Assembly (NCBI RefSeq): GCF_041908905.1
Contig: NZ_JAYREK010000004.1
Location: 97,127-161,126 of the forward strand
Source: Zoogloea sp041908905
Lineage (GTDB): Bacteria > Pseudomonadota > Gammaproteobacteria > Burkholderiales > Rhodocyclaceae
Direction of reading: 5' to 3'
Length of the DNA stretch: 64,000 nucleotides
Each line of letters opens with the position of its first letter. The first letter of the stretch is position 1. The notes beneath the pieces were generated by a model. The model was not told where the DNA came from, made no database searches, and saw only the letters and a program-made list of their open reading frames with translations. Of this stretch, positions 23,305-31,766 are shown piece by piece. The translations under genes and the position numbers were made by a program.

Positions 23305-25257
23305 CTAGCCGGCGGCCGGGGCCTCGGGGGGGCTGTCTGCCGGGCTGCGTCCGCCGGCCTTGCTCCGGTACATGGCCTCGTCGGCCCGGCGGGTGAGGGT
23401 GTCGGCGTCGTCGCCGTCGTCCGGATAGAGGGCGATGCCGATGCTGGCCGACACGCTGCACGCATGGCCCTCGAAGCTGAACGGCTGGTCGATCGCCTGG
23501 CGGATCTTGTTCGCCACGCCGATGGCCTCGGCGGCGGTGTTGATGTGGTGCAGCAGCACCATGAACTCGTCGCCGCCCTGGCGGGCCGGCAGGTCGCTGG
23601 CCCGCAGGCAGCCGCGCAGGCGCTCGGCCGTCTCGACCAGCAGGGCGTCGCCGGCGGCGTGGCCGAGGCTGTCGTTGACGGCCTTGAAGCGGTCGAGGTC
23701 GAGGAACAGCACCGCGAAGCGGGTCGCGTGGCGCCGGGCGATGAGCAGGCTGGTGTTGAGGTGTTCGAGGAACATCGGCCGGTTGGCGAGGCCGGTGAGG
23801 GCGTCGTGGGTGGCCAGGTAATGCACGCGCTCCTCGGCGGCCTTGCGTTCGGAGATGTCGGTGAGGGTCACGATCACGCCGCGCAGCTTGCCGTCGGCGT
23901 CCACGTCCGGGGTGTCGGCCACCAGCGCGGTGAGCAGGCTGCCGTCGGCCCGCTGCAGTTGCTGCTCGAAGCGGTGAGCCTGGCCCTGGGCCAGACGCTC
24001 CCGGAGCGTCCGGCTGCTGGCGAGCGAGTGGTTGGGGTAGAGCGACTCGAAGCGGCGCCCCAGCAGGTCCCGGTCGCGGTAGCCCAGCATGGCGGCCAGG
24101 CGGGGGTTGATGAAGGTGAAGCGCAGCTTCGAGTCGAGGGAGGCGATGCCGTCCTGGGACAGGTTGACCAGCGAGCTGTAGCGCAGCTCGCTGGCCCGCA
24201 GGGACGCGCTGGCGCGGGCCAGCTCGCGGGCCCGCTCGCGGGAGATGCACAGGGCCGCCGTCAGCAGCACCACGAGGCCGCCGATCAGTACCACCGCCAG
24301 TTTTTCTAGGAGCGGGGCATGGCTGCGGGGGGGCGGGTTGGGGAGGAGGTCGAAGGCCAGCGTCCACGACCGGTTGTCCAGCTCGAGCAGGGCCTTGCGC
24401 TGCAGGCTGCCCTTGCCCGGCAGCGGGCTGTCCGGGTGGCTGTCGAACAGCAGGGTGTCGGCGCTCAGGGCGTGGTCGTCGAAGATGCGGATCCGGAGGT
24501 GCTGGTGGGTGTCACCCAGGGTGCCGGCGAGCAGGTCGCCGAGGCGGAAGGGGCTATATACCCAGCCCATGAAGGCACGCTCCCGCTGGGCGTCCGTCTG
24601 GAGCGGCAGGTTCTCGCGGAACACCGGGAGATACAGCAGCACGCCGGGCTGCACGTCGGTGCTGGTTTCCTGCACCAGCCGGACCTTGCCCGACAGGGCG
24701 GGGATGCCGAGCCTGCGGGCCCGCGCCATGGCTTCGCGGCGCACCGGCTCCGAGAACATGTCGTAGCCGAAGGCGCGCTGGTTGCGCCAGTCGAAGGGTT
24801 CGAGTAGGACGATGGCGCTGTACTCGGCGCGGGGGCCGGCGGGGGTCACCCGGTAGTCGGAAAAGCCTTCGGCCCGGACGTGCTGCTCATGCTCCGCGAG
24901 CCGGGCGGCGGGGATCGACTGGGCGAAGCCGACGCCCTGGATGCCCGTGTAGTCCTCGTCGAGGCGCAGGGCCTCCACGTAGCGTCGCCATTCGTCGCGG
25001 CTGACTTCCCGGGACGCGGCAAACAGTGCCCGCGCGCCGCGCAGCACCTGGCGATAGGCCTTGAAGCGCTGCTCGATCTTCAGGGTGATCTCGCTGGTTT
25101 CCAGCAGGAAGGCGTTACCCTGCGCCTGGGTGTAGGCTTTGTCGATGCGGGAGATGATGATCGTGCCCAGAAACAGCGCAAGACCCAGCGCGACGAGGGT
25201 GGGGGCAAGGATGTGCTTGAGGAGGCGCTCGGGGGCCTCGCTGGGGAAGGGCTTCAT
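23305..25257 (-). CDS. membrane diguanylate cyclase with CHASE, PAS and GGDEF domains
   Basis: 650 residues: membrane segment 1 (about 15-37), periplasmic CHASE domain (about 75-290, with YTGIQGVGFAQSIPAARL and FDWRNQRAFGYDMFSEPVRREAM), membrane segment 2 (about 320-342), PAS domain (about 365-480, LVNLSQDGIASLDSKLRFTF) and GGDEF domain (about 485-635). The active-site loop reads GGDEF, and an inhibitory RxxD site (RASD) sits five residues before it, so an active, product-inhibited c-di-GMP synthase is expected. No EAL domain. It senses an unknown extracytoplasmic ligand. Divergent from rfbB. Confidence 0.93.
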   Translation of the reverse strand: MKPFPSEAPERLLKHILAPTLVALGLALFLGTIIISRIDKAYTQAQGNAFLLETSEITLKIEQRFKAYRQVLRGARALFAASREVSRDEWRRYVEALRLDEDYTGIQGVGFAQSIPAARLAEHEQHVRAEGFSDYRVTPAGPRAEYSAIVLLEPFDWRNQRAFGYDMFSEPVRREAMARARRLGIPALSGKVRLVQETSTDVQPGVLLYLPVFRENLPLQTDAQRERAFMGWVYSPFRLGDLLAGTLGDTHQHLRIRIFDDHALSADTLLFDSHPDSPLPGKGSLQRKALLELDNRSWTLAFDLLPNPPPRSHAPLLEKLAVVLIGGLVVLLTAALCISRERARELARASASLRASELRYSSLVNLSQDGIASLDSKLRFTFINPRLAAMLGYRDRDLLGRRFESLYPNHSLASSRTLRERLAQGQAHRFEQQLQRADGSLLTALVADTPDVDADGKLRGVIVTLTDISERKAAEERVHYLATHDALTGLANRPMFLEHLNTSLLIARRHATRFAVLFLDLDRFKAVNDSLGHAAGDALLVETAERLRGCLRASDLPARQGGDEFMVLLHHINTAAEAIGVANKIRQAIDQPFSFEGHACSVSASIGIALYPDDGDDADTLTRRADEAMYRSKAGGRSPADSPPEAPAAG

Positions 25258-25437
25258 CGTCTGGCCGGGTCCTTCCGGTGTGTAAGGCGCTGCATCGCCT
25301 TTACGGCAGGAGGGCGGGCGGGATTGAGCCCTTCCGTGCGTGCATTTGTCACCCGATCGTCCCCAGAATGCGCCGGATCGTTGCCGTGCGAAGTGTCATA
25401 ATGTGCAAATGAACTGCTTTTTCCCCAAGGATTCTCG
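25258..25437 (+). promoter_or_regulatory. divergent promoter region of the GGDEF gene and rfbB
   Basis: The 180-bp region holds a plausible extended -10 element TGTCATAAT (CATAAT at 25397-25402), 35 bp before rfbB, without a good -35 box. AAGGA just upstream of 25438 is the rfbB ribosome-binding site. An inverted repeat GTAAGGCG / CGCCTTTAC (about 25283-25302) lies near the GGDEF gene. Confidence 0.4.
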
Positions 25438-26499
25438 ATGATTCTCGTCACCGGCGGCGCCGGCTTCATTGGCGCAAACTTCGTTCTGGACTGGCTCCGC
25501 GGCAGCGACGAGCCGGTGGTCAATCTCGACGCGCTCACCTACGCGGGCAACCTCGAGAACCTCGCCTCCCTCGAGGGCGATGCCCGGCACATCTTCGTGC
25601 ATGGCGACATCTGCGACCGGGAGCTCGTCGACCGCCTGTTCGCCGAGCACCGGCCCCGCGCGGTCGTGCACTTTGCCGCCGAGAGCCACGTGGACCGCAG
25701 CATCCACGGGCCGGGCGACTTCATCCGCACCAATGTGAATGGCACCTTCACCCTGCTCGAAGCCGCCCGCGGCCACTGGATGGGTCTGGACGCCGACGGC
25801 AAGGCCGCCTTCCGCTTCCACCACGTGAGCACCGACGAGGTGTACGGCTCGCTGGGCCCCGGCGACCCGGCCTTCACCGAGACCAAGACCTACGAGCCCA
25901 ACAGCCCGTACTCCGCCAGCAAGGCCGCCTCCGACCACCTGGTGCGTGCGTGGCATCACACCTACGGGCTGCCGGTCACCACCAGCAACTGCTCCAACAA
26001 CTACGGGCCGTATCACTTCCCCGAGAAGCTCATCCCGCTGATGATCGCCAACGCGCTGGCCGGCAAGCCGCTGCCGGTGTATGGCGACGGCCAGCAGATC
26101 CGCGACTGGCTGTACGTCACCGACCATTGCAGCGCCATCCGCGCGATCCTGCAGAAGGGCACCCCGGGCGAGGTTTACAACGTGGGCGGCTGGAACGAAA
26201 AGCCCAACATCGAGATCGTGCACACCCTCTGCGCGCTCCTCGACGAGTTGCGGCCCGATGCCGCCGGCAGCTACCGCCGCCTCATCACCTACGTCACCGA
26301 CCGCCCCGGCCACGACCGCCGCTACGCCATCGACGCCCGCAAGATCGAGCGCGAACTCGGCTGGCGCCCGGCCGAGACGTTTGAAACCGGCATCCGCAAG
26401 ACCGTCGAGTGGTATCTCGCCAACCAGGACTGGGTCGCCCACGTGCAGAGCGGCGCCTACCGCGACTGGCTCGACAAGAACTACGCCGGCCGCGGCTGA
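25438..26499 (+). CDS. rfbB: dTDP-glucose 4,6-dehydratase
   Basis: 353-residue extended short-chain dehydrogenase. The NAD-binding motif GGAGFIG lies at residues 6-12, THE catalytic Tyr-Lys pair in YSASKAA, and HVSTDEVYGSLG supplies the catalytic Thr-Asp-Glu. Second step of dTDP-L-rhamnose synthesis: dTDP-glucose to dTDP-4-keto-6-deoxyglucose. First gene of rfbB-rfbD-rfbA-rfbC, all close together on the plus strand. The rhamnose unit is destined for O-antigen or exopolysaccharide. Confidence 0.97.
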   Translation: MILVTGGAGFIGANFVLDWLRGSDEPVVNLDALTYAGNLENLASLEGDARHIFVHGDICDRELVDRLFAEHRPRAVVHFAAESHVDRSIHGPGDFIRTNVNGTFTLLEAARGHWMGLDADGKAAFRFHHVSTDEVYGSLGPGDPAFTETKTYEPNSPYSASKAASDHLVRAWHHTYGLPVTTSNCSNNYGPYHFPEKLIPLMIANALAGKPLPVYGDGQQIRDWLYVTDHCSAIRAILQKGTPGEVYNVGGWNEKPNIEIVHTLCALLDELRPDAAGSYRRLITYVTDRPGHDRRYAIDARKIERELGWRPAETFETGIRKTVEWYLANQDWVAHVQSGAYRDWLDKNYAGRG

Positions 26500-26553
26500 G
26501 CGCCGGGCGGCGTGCCGGCTCCCGGCCCCACATCCCACCCCTCATCCCTCCCC

Positions 26554-27453
26554 ATGAAGATCCTCCTCTTCGGCAAGAACGGCCAGGTCGGCTGGGAGCT
26601 CCAGCGCAGCCTCGCCCCCCTCGGTGACATCGTCGCCCTCGACCACGACGGCGCCCCCGGCCTCTCCGGCGACTTCGCCCACCCCGACAGCCTTGCCGCC
26701 ACCGTGCGCGCCGTCGCCCCCGACCTCATCGTCAATGCCGCCGCCCACACCGCCGTCGACAAGGCCGAGAGCGAACCCGACCTCGCCCGCGCCCTCAACG
26801 CGCGGGCCCCCGGCGTGCTGGCCCGTGAAGCCGCCAGCCTCGGCGCGCTGCTCGTGCATTACTCCACCGACTACGTCTTCGACGGCAGCGGCGAGGCCCC
26901 CCGCGCCGAGGACGCCCCCACCGGCCCGCTGTCGGTGTACGGCGCCACCAAGCTTGAAGGCGAGGCGCTCATCCGCCAGAGCGGCTGCCGCCACCTCATC
27001 TTCCGCACCAGCTGGGTGTATGCCGCCCGCGGCGGCAACTTCGCCAAGACCATGCTCAAGCTCGCCGCCGAGCGCGAGCAGCTCACCATCATCGACGACC
27101 AGCACGGCGCCCCCACCGGCGCCGAGCTCCTCGCCGACGTCACCGCCCACGCCGCGCGGATGACCCTCGCCAACCCGGCGCTTGCCGGCACCTACCACCT
27201 CGTCGCCGGCGGCGAGACCACCTGGCACGCCTACGCCCGCCACGTCATCGAATACGCCCGCGCCCGGGGCCGCGCCCTGCGGGTCGCCCCCGACGCCATC
27301 CTGCCGGTGCCCACCCGCGCCTTCCCGACCCCCGCGAAGCGCCCGGCCAACTCCCGGCTCGACACCCGCAAGCTGCAGCAGGCCTTCGGCCTCGTCCTGT
27401 CCCCGTGGCAGCAGGGCGTCGACCGGATGCTCGACGAAATCCTTCCGAACTGA
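26554..27453 (+). CDS. rfbD: dTDP-4-dehydrorhamnose reductase
   Basis: 299 residues from the ATG at 26554 (MKILLFGKNGQVGWEL). N-terminal nucleotide-binding GKNGQVG, YSTDYVFDG, and the SDR catalytic YGATKLEGE. Reduces dTDP-4-keto-L-rhamnose to dTDP-L-rhamnose, the final pathway step. 54 bp after rfbB and 14 bp before rfbA, so almost certainly in the same transcript. An in-frame ATG at 26512 would add a proline-rich stretch not seen in the family. Confidence 0.96.
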   Translation: MKILLFGKNGQVGWELQRSLAPLGDIVALDHDGAPGLSGDFAHPDSLAATVRAVAPDLIVNAAAHTAVDKAESEPDLARALNARAPGVLAREAASLGALLVHYSTDYVFDGSGEAPRAEDAPTGPLSVYGATKLEGEALIRQSGCRHLIFRTSWVYAARGGNFAKTMLKLAAEREQLTIIDDQHGAPTGAELLADVTAHAARMTLANPALAGTYHLVAGGETTWHAYARHVIEYARARGRALRVAPDAILPVPTRAFPTPAKRPANSRLDTRKLQQAFGLVLSPWQQGVDRMLDEILPN

Positions 27454-27467
27454 CAAAGGCTCCCACC

Positions 27468-28349
27468 ATGCAACGCAAAGGCATCATCCTCGCCGGCGGC
27501 TCCGGCACCCGGCTGCATCCGGCCACCCTGGCCGTCTCCAAGCAGCTCATCCCGGTCTACGACAAGCCGATGATCTACTACCCCCTCAGCACCCTGATGC
27601 TGGCGGGCATCCGCGACATCCTCGTCATCTCCACCCCCCAGGACACCCCGCGCTTCCAGCAACTGCTGGGTGACGGCAGCCAGTGGGGCCTCAAGCTCCA
27701 GTACGCCGTCCAGCCCAAGCCCGAGGGCCTCGCCCAGGCCTTCGTGATCGGCGAAGACTTCGTCGGCGACGGCCCCAGCGCCCTGGTGCTCGGCGACAAC
27801 CTCTTTTACGGCCACGACTTCGCCGCCGGCCTGCGCGCCGCCTCAGCCCGCCAGGACGGCGCCACCGTCTTCGCCTATCCGGTGCACGACCCCGAGCGCT
27901 ACGGCGTCGTCGAGTTCGACGAGAGTGGTCGCGCCATCAGCCTCGAAGAGAAGCCCAAACACCCCAAGAGCCGCTACGCCGTCACCGGGCTGTATTTCTA
28001 CGACAACCGCGTCGTCGACATCGCCAGGAACCTCAAGCCCGGCCCGCGCGGCGAGCTCGAGATCACCGACGTCAACCGCCAGTACCTCGAATGGGGCGCG
28101 CTGGACGTGCAGGTGATGGGCCGCGGCCACGCCTGGCTCGACACCGGCACCCACGAGAGCCTGCTCGAAGCCAGCCTGTTCATCCAGACCATCGAGAAGC
28201 GCCAGGGCCTCAAGATCGCCTGCCCCGAGGAGATCGCCTGGCGCGCCGGCTGGATCGACGCCGGGCAGCTCAAGCAGCTCGCCGCACCCCTCGCCAAGAA
28301 CGGCTACGGGCAGTACCTGCTGCGCATCCTCGACGAGAAGGTGTTCTGA
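27468..28349 (+). CDS. rfbA: glucose-1-phosphate thymidylyltransferase
   Basis: 293 residues. Nucleotidyltransferase signature GIILAGGSGTRLHPAT at the N-terminus, then SKQLIPVYDKPMIYYPLSTL, the catalytic LGDNLFYG and the substrate region EKPKHPKSRYAVTGLYFYDN. First committed step of dTDP-rhamnose synthesis and the allosterically controlled one in this family. Start at 27468 after AAAGG. The stop overlaps the rfbC ATG by one base (TGATG). Confidence 0.97.
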   Translation: MQRKGIILAGGSGTRLHPATLAVSKQLIPVYDKPMIYYPLSTLMLAGIRDILVISTPQDTPRFQQLLGDGSQWGLKLQYAVQPKPEGLAQAFVIGEDFVGDGPSALVLGDNLFYGHDFAAGLRAASARQDGATVFAYPVHDPERYGVVEFDESGRAISLEEKPKHPKSRYAVTGLYFYDNRVVDIARNLKPGPRGELEITDVNRQYLEWGALDVQVMGRGHAWLDTGTHESLLEASLFIQTIEKRQGLKIACPEEIAWRAGWIDAGQLKQLAAPLAKNGYGQYLLRILDEKVF

Positions 28350-28903
28350 TGAACGTCATCGAAACCGCCCTCCCGGGCCTCCTGATCCTCGAACCCAAGG
28401 TCTTCGGCGACGCCCGCGGCTTCTTCATGGAGAGCTTCAACGCCCGGGCCTTCGCCGAGGCCACCGGCCTCGATGTGAACTTCGTGCAGGACAACCACTC
28501 CCGCTCCGCCAAGGGCGTGCTGCGTGGCCTGCATTACCAGGTCGAGCAGGCCCAGGGCAAGCTCGTGCGGGTCACCCGCGGCAGCGTCTTCGACGTGGCC
28601 GTCGACCTGCGCCGCGCCTCGCCCACCTTCGGCCAGTGGGCCGGCGTCGAGCTCTCCGAAGACAACCACCGCCAGCTGTGGATCCCGCCCGGCTTCGCCC
28701 ACGGTTTCCTGGTCACCAGCGATTCGGCCGACTTCCTCTACAAGACCACCGACTACTACGCGCCGCAGCATGAGCGCAGCCTGCTGTGGAACGACCCCAC
28801 GGTGGGCGTCGCGTGGCCGCTGCACCTGCTCGATGGCGCGCCGCTGCTGTCGGCCAAGGATGTGGCCGGCAAGCCGCTGGCGGAGTGCGAGACCTTCGCC
28901 TGA
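28349..28903 (+). CDS. rfbC: dTDP-4-dehydrorhamnose 3,5-epimerase
   Basis: 184-residue cupin-fold epimerase. Landmarks: GFFMESFNARAF, DNHSRSAKGVLRGLHYQ (catalytic His), VAVDLRRASPTFGQW, and WIPPGFAHGFLV. Converts dTDP-4-keto-6-deoxyglucose to dTDP-4-keto-L-rhamnose. Translationally coupled to rfbA. Last gene of the rhamnose operon, followed by a weak hairpin and then wecB. Confidence 0.97.
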   Translation: MNVIETALPGLLILEPKVFGDARGFFMESFNARAFAEATGLDVNFVQDNHSRSAKGVLRGLHYQVEQAQGKLVRVTRGSVFDVAVDLRRASPTFGQWAGVELSEDNHRQLWIPPGFAHGFLVTSDSADFLYKTTDYYAPQHERSLLWNDPTVGVAWPLHLLDGAPLLSAKDVAGKPLAECETFA

Positions 28904-28914
28904 AACCGCCGGGG

Positions 28915-28933
28915 ATGCCCGCCGATCGGGCAT
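28915..28933 (+). terminator. weak intrinsic terminator after rfbC
   Basis: ATGCCCG-CCGAT-CGGGCAT followed by TTCT. A 7-bp stem with a short T stretch; partial termination is likely. Downstream, GATAAT at about 28974-28979 could be the -10 box of a separate wecB promoter. Confidence 0.5.
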
Positions 28934-29012
28934 TTCTGACAATTATTTCTTCTCGATTGCCGGGCCGGGCGCGCGATAATGCGCGCCTGTCATTCTGCCC
29001 GTGGAGCCCCGT

Positions 29013-30122
29013 ATGTCCCGTTCGCTGATCTACCTCGTCGCCGGTGCGCGCCCCAACTTCATGAAGATCGCGCCCATCGTGCGCGCGCTGCAGGCCCGTG
29101 CCGACCGCTTCGAGTTCAAGATCATCCACACCGGCCAGCACTACGACCGGGAGATGAGCGACGTCTTCTTCGACGAGCTGGGCATCCCCAAGCCCGACTA
29201 CCACCTCGACGCCGGCGGCGGCAGCCACGCCATCCAGACCGCCAAGATCATGGTGGCCTTCGAGGAGATCTGCCAGCAGGCGCGGCCCGACTGCGTGCTG
29301 GTGGTGGGCGACGTGAACTCCACCCTGGCCTGCTCCATCGACGCCAAGAAGCTCGGCATCCCGGTGGCCCACGTGGAGGCCGGCCTGCGCAGCGGCGACA
29401 TGCGGATGCCCGAGGAGATCAACCGCCTCGTCACCGACAGCATCTCCGACTGGTTCTTCTGCACCGAGCCGTCGGGCGTGGACAACCTGCTGCGCGAGGG
29501 CAAGGCCACCGACGCGGTGTTCCACGTCGGCCACGTGATGGTGGACAACCTGCTCTACCAGCGCGACCAGCTCGCCGCCGCCGGCCAGGCCAGCCCGGAA
29601 TCCGAAGCCCTCAAGCAGCAGTTCCCGCGCTACGGCGTGGTCACCCTGCACCGCCCCTCCAACGTGGACGACGAGGCCACCCTGCACGGCATCGCCGGCG
29701 CCCTGCGCGACATCGCCGCCGAGCTGCCGCTGATCTTCCCGGTGCACCCGCGCACCCGCGGCAACCTCGAAAAGTTCGGCCTCGACCTCGGCCCCAACGT
29801 GCACCTCATCAAGCCCCAGGGCTACATGGCCTTCCTCAACCTGTGGAAGGACGCCGCGCTGATCCTCACCGACAGCGGCGGCCTGCAGGAGGAGACCACC
29901 GCCCTGGGCGTGCCCTGCCTCACCCTGCGCGAGAACACCGAGCGCCCGGTGACCATCGACGAAGGCAGCAACGTGCTGGTCGGCACCGACCCCGCTCGCA
30001 TCCGCGAAGAGGCCGCCAGGGTGCTCGCCGGCCAGGGCAAGCAGGGCCGCCGCCCGGCGCTGTGGGACGGCAAGGCCGCCGAGCGCATCGTGGCCGAGCT
30101 GGACCGGCTGATCCAGGGCTGA
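29013..30122 (+). CDS. wecB: UDP-N-acetylglucosamine 2-epimerase (non-hydrolysing)
   Basis: 369 residues from the ATG at 29013, with GTGGAG six bases upstream; the in-frame GTG at 29001 overlaps that site. Family motifs: GARPNFMKIAPIVRAL, HTGQHYDREMSD, GDVNSTLAC, HVEAGLRSGD, PEEINRLVTD and TDSGGLQEE. Makes UDP-ManNAc from UDP-GlcNAc for ManNAc-containing surface polysaccharides. It follows the rhamnose genes, extending the sugar-precursor block, and ends in a strong terminator. Confidence 0.94.
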   Translation: MSRSLIYLVAGARPNFMKIAPIVRALQARADRFEFKIIHTGQHYDREMSDVFFDELGIPKPDYHLDAGGGSHAIQTAKIMVAFEEICQQARPDCVLVVGDVNSTLACSIDAKKLGIPVAHVEAGLRSGDMRMPEEINRLVTDSISDWFFCTEPSGVDNLLREGKATDAVFHVGHVMVDNLLYQRDQLAAAGQASPESEALKQQFPRYGVVTLHRPSNVDDEATLHGIAGALRDIAAELPLIFPVHPRTRGNLEKFGLDLGPNVHLIKPQGYMAFLNLWKDAALILTDSGGLQEETTALGVPCLTLRENTERPVTIDEGSNVLVGTDPARIREEAARVLAGQGKQGRRPALWDGKAAERIVAELDRLIQG

Positions 30123-30139
30123 TTCTTCCAGCCGGAACG

Positions 30140-30182
30140 AAAACGGCCGCCGGGGCAGATGCCTCCGGCGGCCGTTTTTTTT
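30140..30182 (+). terminator. strong intrinsic terminator of wecB
   Basis: AAAACGGCCGCCGG / CCGGCGGCCGTTTT, a perfect 14-bp stem with an 11-base loop, followed by further T residues. Confidence 0.97.
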
Positions 30183-30267
30183 GTGAGCAAACCGGGCGAT
30201 GCCCCCCGGTGCCTGGACAGTTGGGCGCGGAGGCCCGCTGGCGGGGTGGGGGAGCATGGAGATTTAT

Positions 30268-30500
30268 CCCCACCCGGATAATTCATGAACCTCGGCGGAT
30301 AAATGTTCAGCCTCCGCGGATAACCATTTAGCCTCGGGGGGATAAATGCCGGGCCTCGGCAGATAAGCATTTAGCTTCGGGAGGATAAATGTCGAGCCTC
30401 GGAGGGTAACCATTTATCCCCACCAGGCTAACTGTTCAGCCTCGGAGGCTGACAAGTTGGCCTCCGAGGACAACTATTTACCCGCCGAGGCGGAATCGAG
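30268..30500. repeat. array of about 11 degenerate 21/22-bp repeats
   Basis: Successive units start at 30268, 30290, 30311, 30332, 30354, 30375, 30397, 30418, 30440, 30461 and 30482, each 21 or 22 bp. Consensus CCTCGGAGGATAAnCATTTAG. The core is the odd palindrome CCTCGGAGG (or its complement CCTCCGAGG), and the A/T-rich half alternates between TAAATG and CATTTA, so neighbouring units are partly inverted. It fills the gap between the wecB terminator and the convergent ftsY; there is no gene in it. Same period as the 10.2-kb array but unrelated in sequence. Confidence 0.85.
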
Positions 30501-30520
30501 CCCTGTACAAGGCTGCCGGC

Positions 30521-31606
30521 TCAGCCCGGCTGTTCGTCCTTGCCCGGGTTGCCGAACAGCGCGTCCACGAACTCCTTGGCGCGGAAGGTCTGCAGGTCGT
30601 CGATCTGCTCGCCCACCCCGATGAAGCGCAGCGGCTTCGGGCACTGGCGGGCGATCGCCGCCACCACGCCGCCCTTGGCGGTGCCGTCGAGCTTGGTGAC
30701 CACCAGGCCGGTGACGCCGATGGCGGCATCGAAGGCCTTCACCTGCTGCAGCGCGTTCTGGCCGATGTTGGCGTCCAGCACCAGCAGCACCTCGTGGGGG
30801 CCGGTGGGCTCGGCCTTCTGCACCACCCGGCGCACCTTGGCGATCTCCTCCATCAGGTGCAGCTGGGTCGGCAGGCGGCCGGCGGTGTCGGCCAGCACGA
30901 TGTCGATGTTGCGGGCGCGGGCGGCGTTGATGGCGTCGAACACCACCGCCGCCGGGTCGCCGGACTCCTGGGCGATGACGGCCACGCCGTTGCGCTCGCC
31001 CCAGGTCATCAGCTGCTCGCGGGCGGCGGCCCGGAAGGTGTCGCCGGCGGCCAGCAGCACGCTCTTGCCCTGGCTCTGGAAGTGCTTGGCGAGCTTGCCG
31101 ATGGAGGTCGTCTTGCCCGAGCCATTAACGCCCGCGATCATGATGATGTAAGGCTTGTGGCCGCTGATCTCGAGGGGCTGCTCGAGGGGCTGGAGGATCG
31201 ACAGCAGGCCCTCGGCCAGCGCCCCCTGGAGCTGGTCGGCGGTCTCGAGCTTGTCGCGCTTCCAGCGCAGGCGCAGCTCTTTCAGCAGGTGCTGGGTGGC
31301 CTCGACGCCGCAGTCGGCCATCAGCAGGGTGGTCTCGAGCTCTTCGAGGAGCTCCTCGTCGATCTTGCGCCGGGAGAACAGGCTGGTCAGCCCGCCCAGG
31401 CCGCCGCCGATCTGCTCGCGGGTGCGCGACAGGCCGGCCCGCAGGCGGTCCATCCAGGAACGCTTCTTCTCGGGGCGGGGGGCCGTGGCCGGAGCGGACG
31501 GCGCCACCAGGGTCTCCGGGGCGGCTTCGGGCACCGCCGGGGCGGCGGCGTTGTCGGGGGCGGGCGTGTCGCCTCCCTTGAGGGTTTTCTTCAGGAAACC
31601 AAACAT
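30521..31606 (-). CDS. ftsY: signal recognition particle receptor FtsY
   Basis: 361 residues. A Pro/Ala-rich N-terminal extension (about 1-60) replaces the long acidic A domain of enterobacteria. The NG GTPase domain follows with GVNGSGKTT (G1), DTAGRLPTQ (G3) and TKLDGTAKGG (G4). Receives ribosome-nascent-chain-SRP complexes at the inner membrane and hands them to SecYEG. Monocistronic by position: its 3' end faces the repeat array, its 5' end is divergent from an M16 peptidase gene. Confidence 0.96.
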   Translation of the reverse strand: MFGFLKKTLKGGDTPAPDNAAAPAVPEAAPETLVAPSAPATAPRPEKKRSWMDRLRAGLSRTREQIGGGLGGLTSLFSRRKIDEELLEELETTLLMADCGVEATQHLLKELRLRWKRDKLETADQLQGALAEGLLSILQPLEQPLEISGHKPYIIMIAGVNGSGKTTSIGKLAKHFQSQGKSVLLAAGDTFRAAAREQLMTWGERNGVAVIAQESGDPAAVVFDAINAARARNIDIVLADTAGRLPTQLHLMEEIAKVRRVVQKAEPTGPHEVLLVLDANIGQNALQQVKAFDAAIGVTGLVVTKLDGTAKGGVVAAIARQCPKPLRFIGVGEQIDDLQTFRAKEFVDALFGNPGKDEQPG

Positions 31607-31674
31607 GGGGTGCCGGGTCAGAGAGTGGGTCGATGGGGGCCGGTGGCGGCAGCGCGCTGCCCGCCGGGCCGGCT

Positions 31675-31704
31675 TGGCCGGGCCGCCGGAATGCCGCTAT
31701 GATG
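31675..31704 (+). promoter_or_regulatory. possible sigma-70 promoter of the M16 peptidase pair
   Basis: TTGGCC (31675-31680), 18 bp, TATGAT (31699-31704), followed by an A/T-rich leader before the start at 31767. Both boxes differ from consensus, so moderate support only. Confidence 0.4.
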
Positions 31705-31766
31705 CTTCGCCGCATGCCGGCCGCTGGCCATAACAAATCAAATTTTACCAGATGCCTCAAGAGCCT

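Noticed and set aside
30268..30500. Tandem terminators or a small RNA gene downstream of wecB
   Set aside because: A strong terminator already sits at 30140-30182; the array shows periodic, partly inverted units without T tracts.
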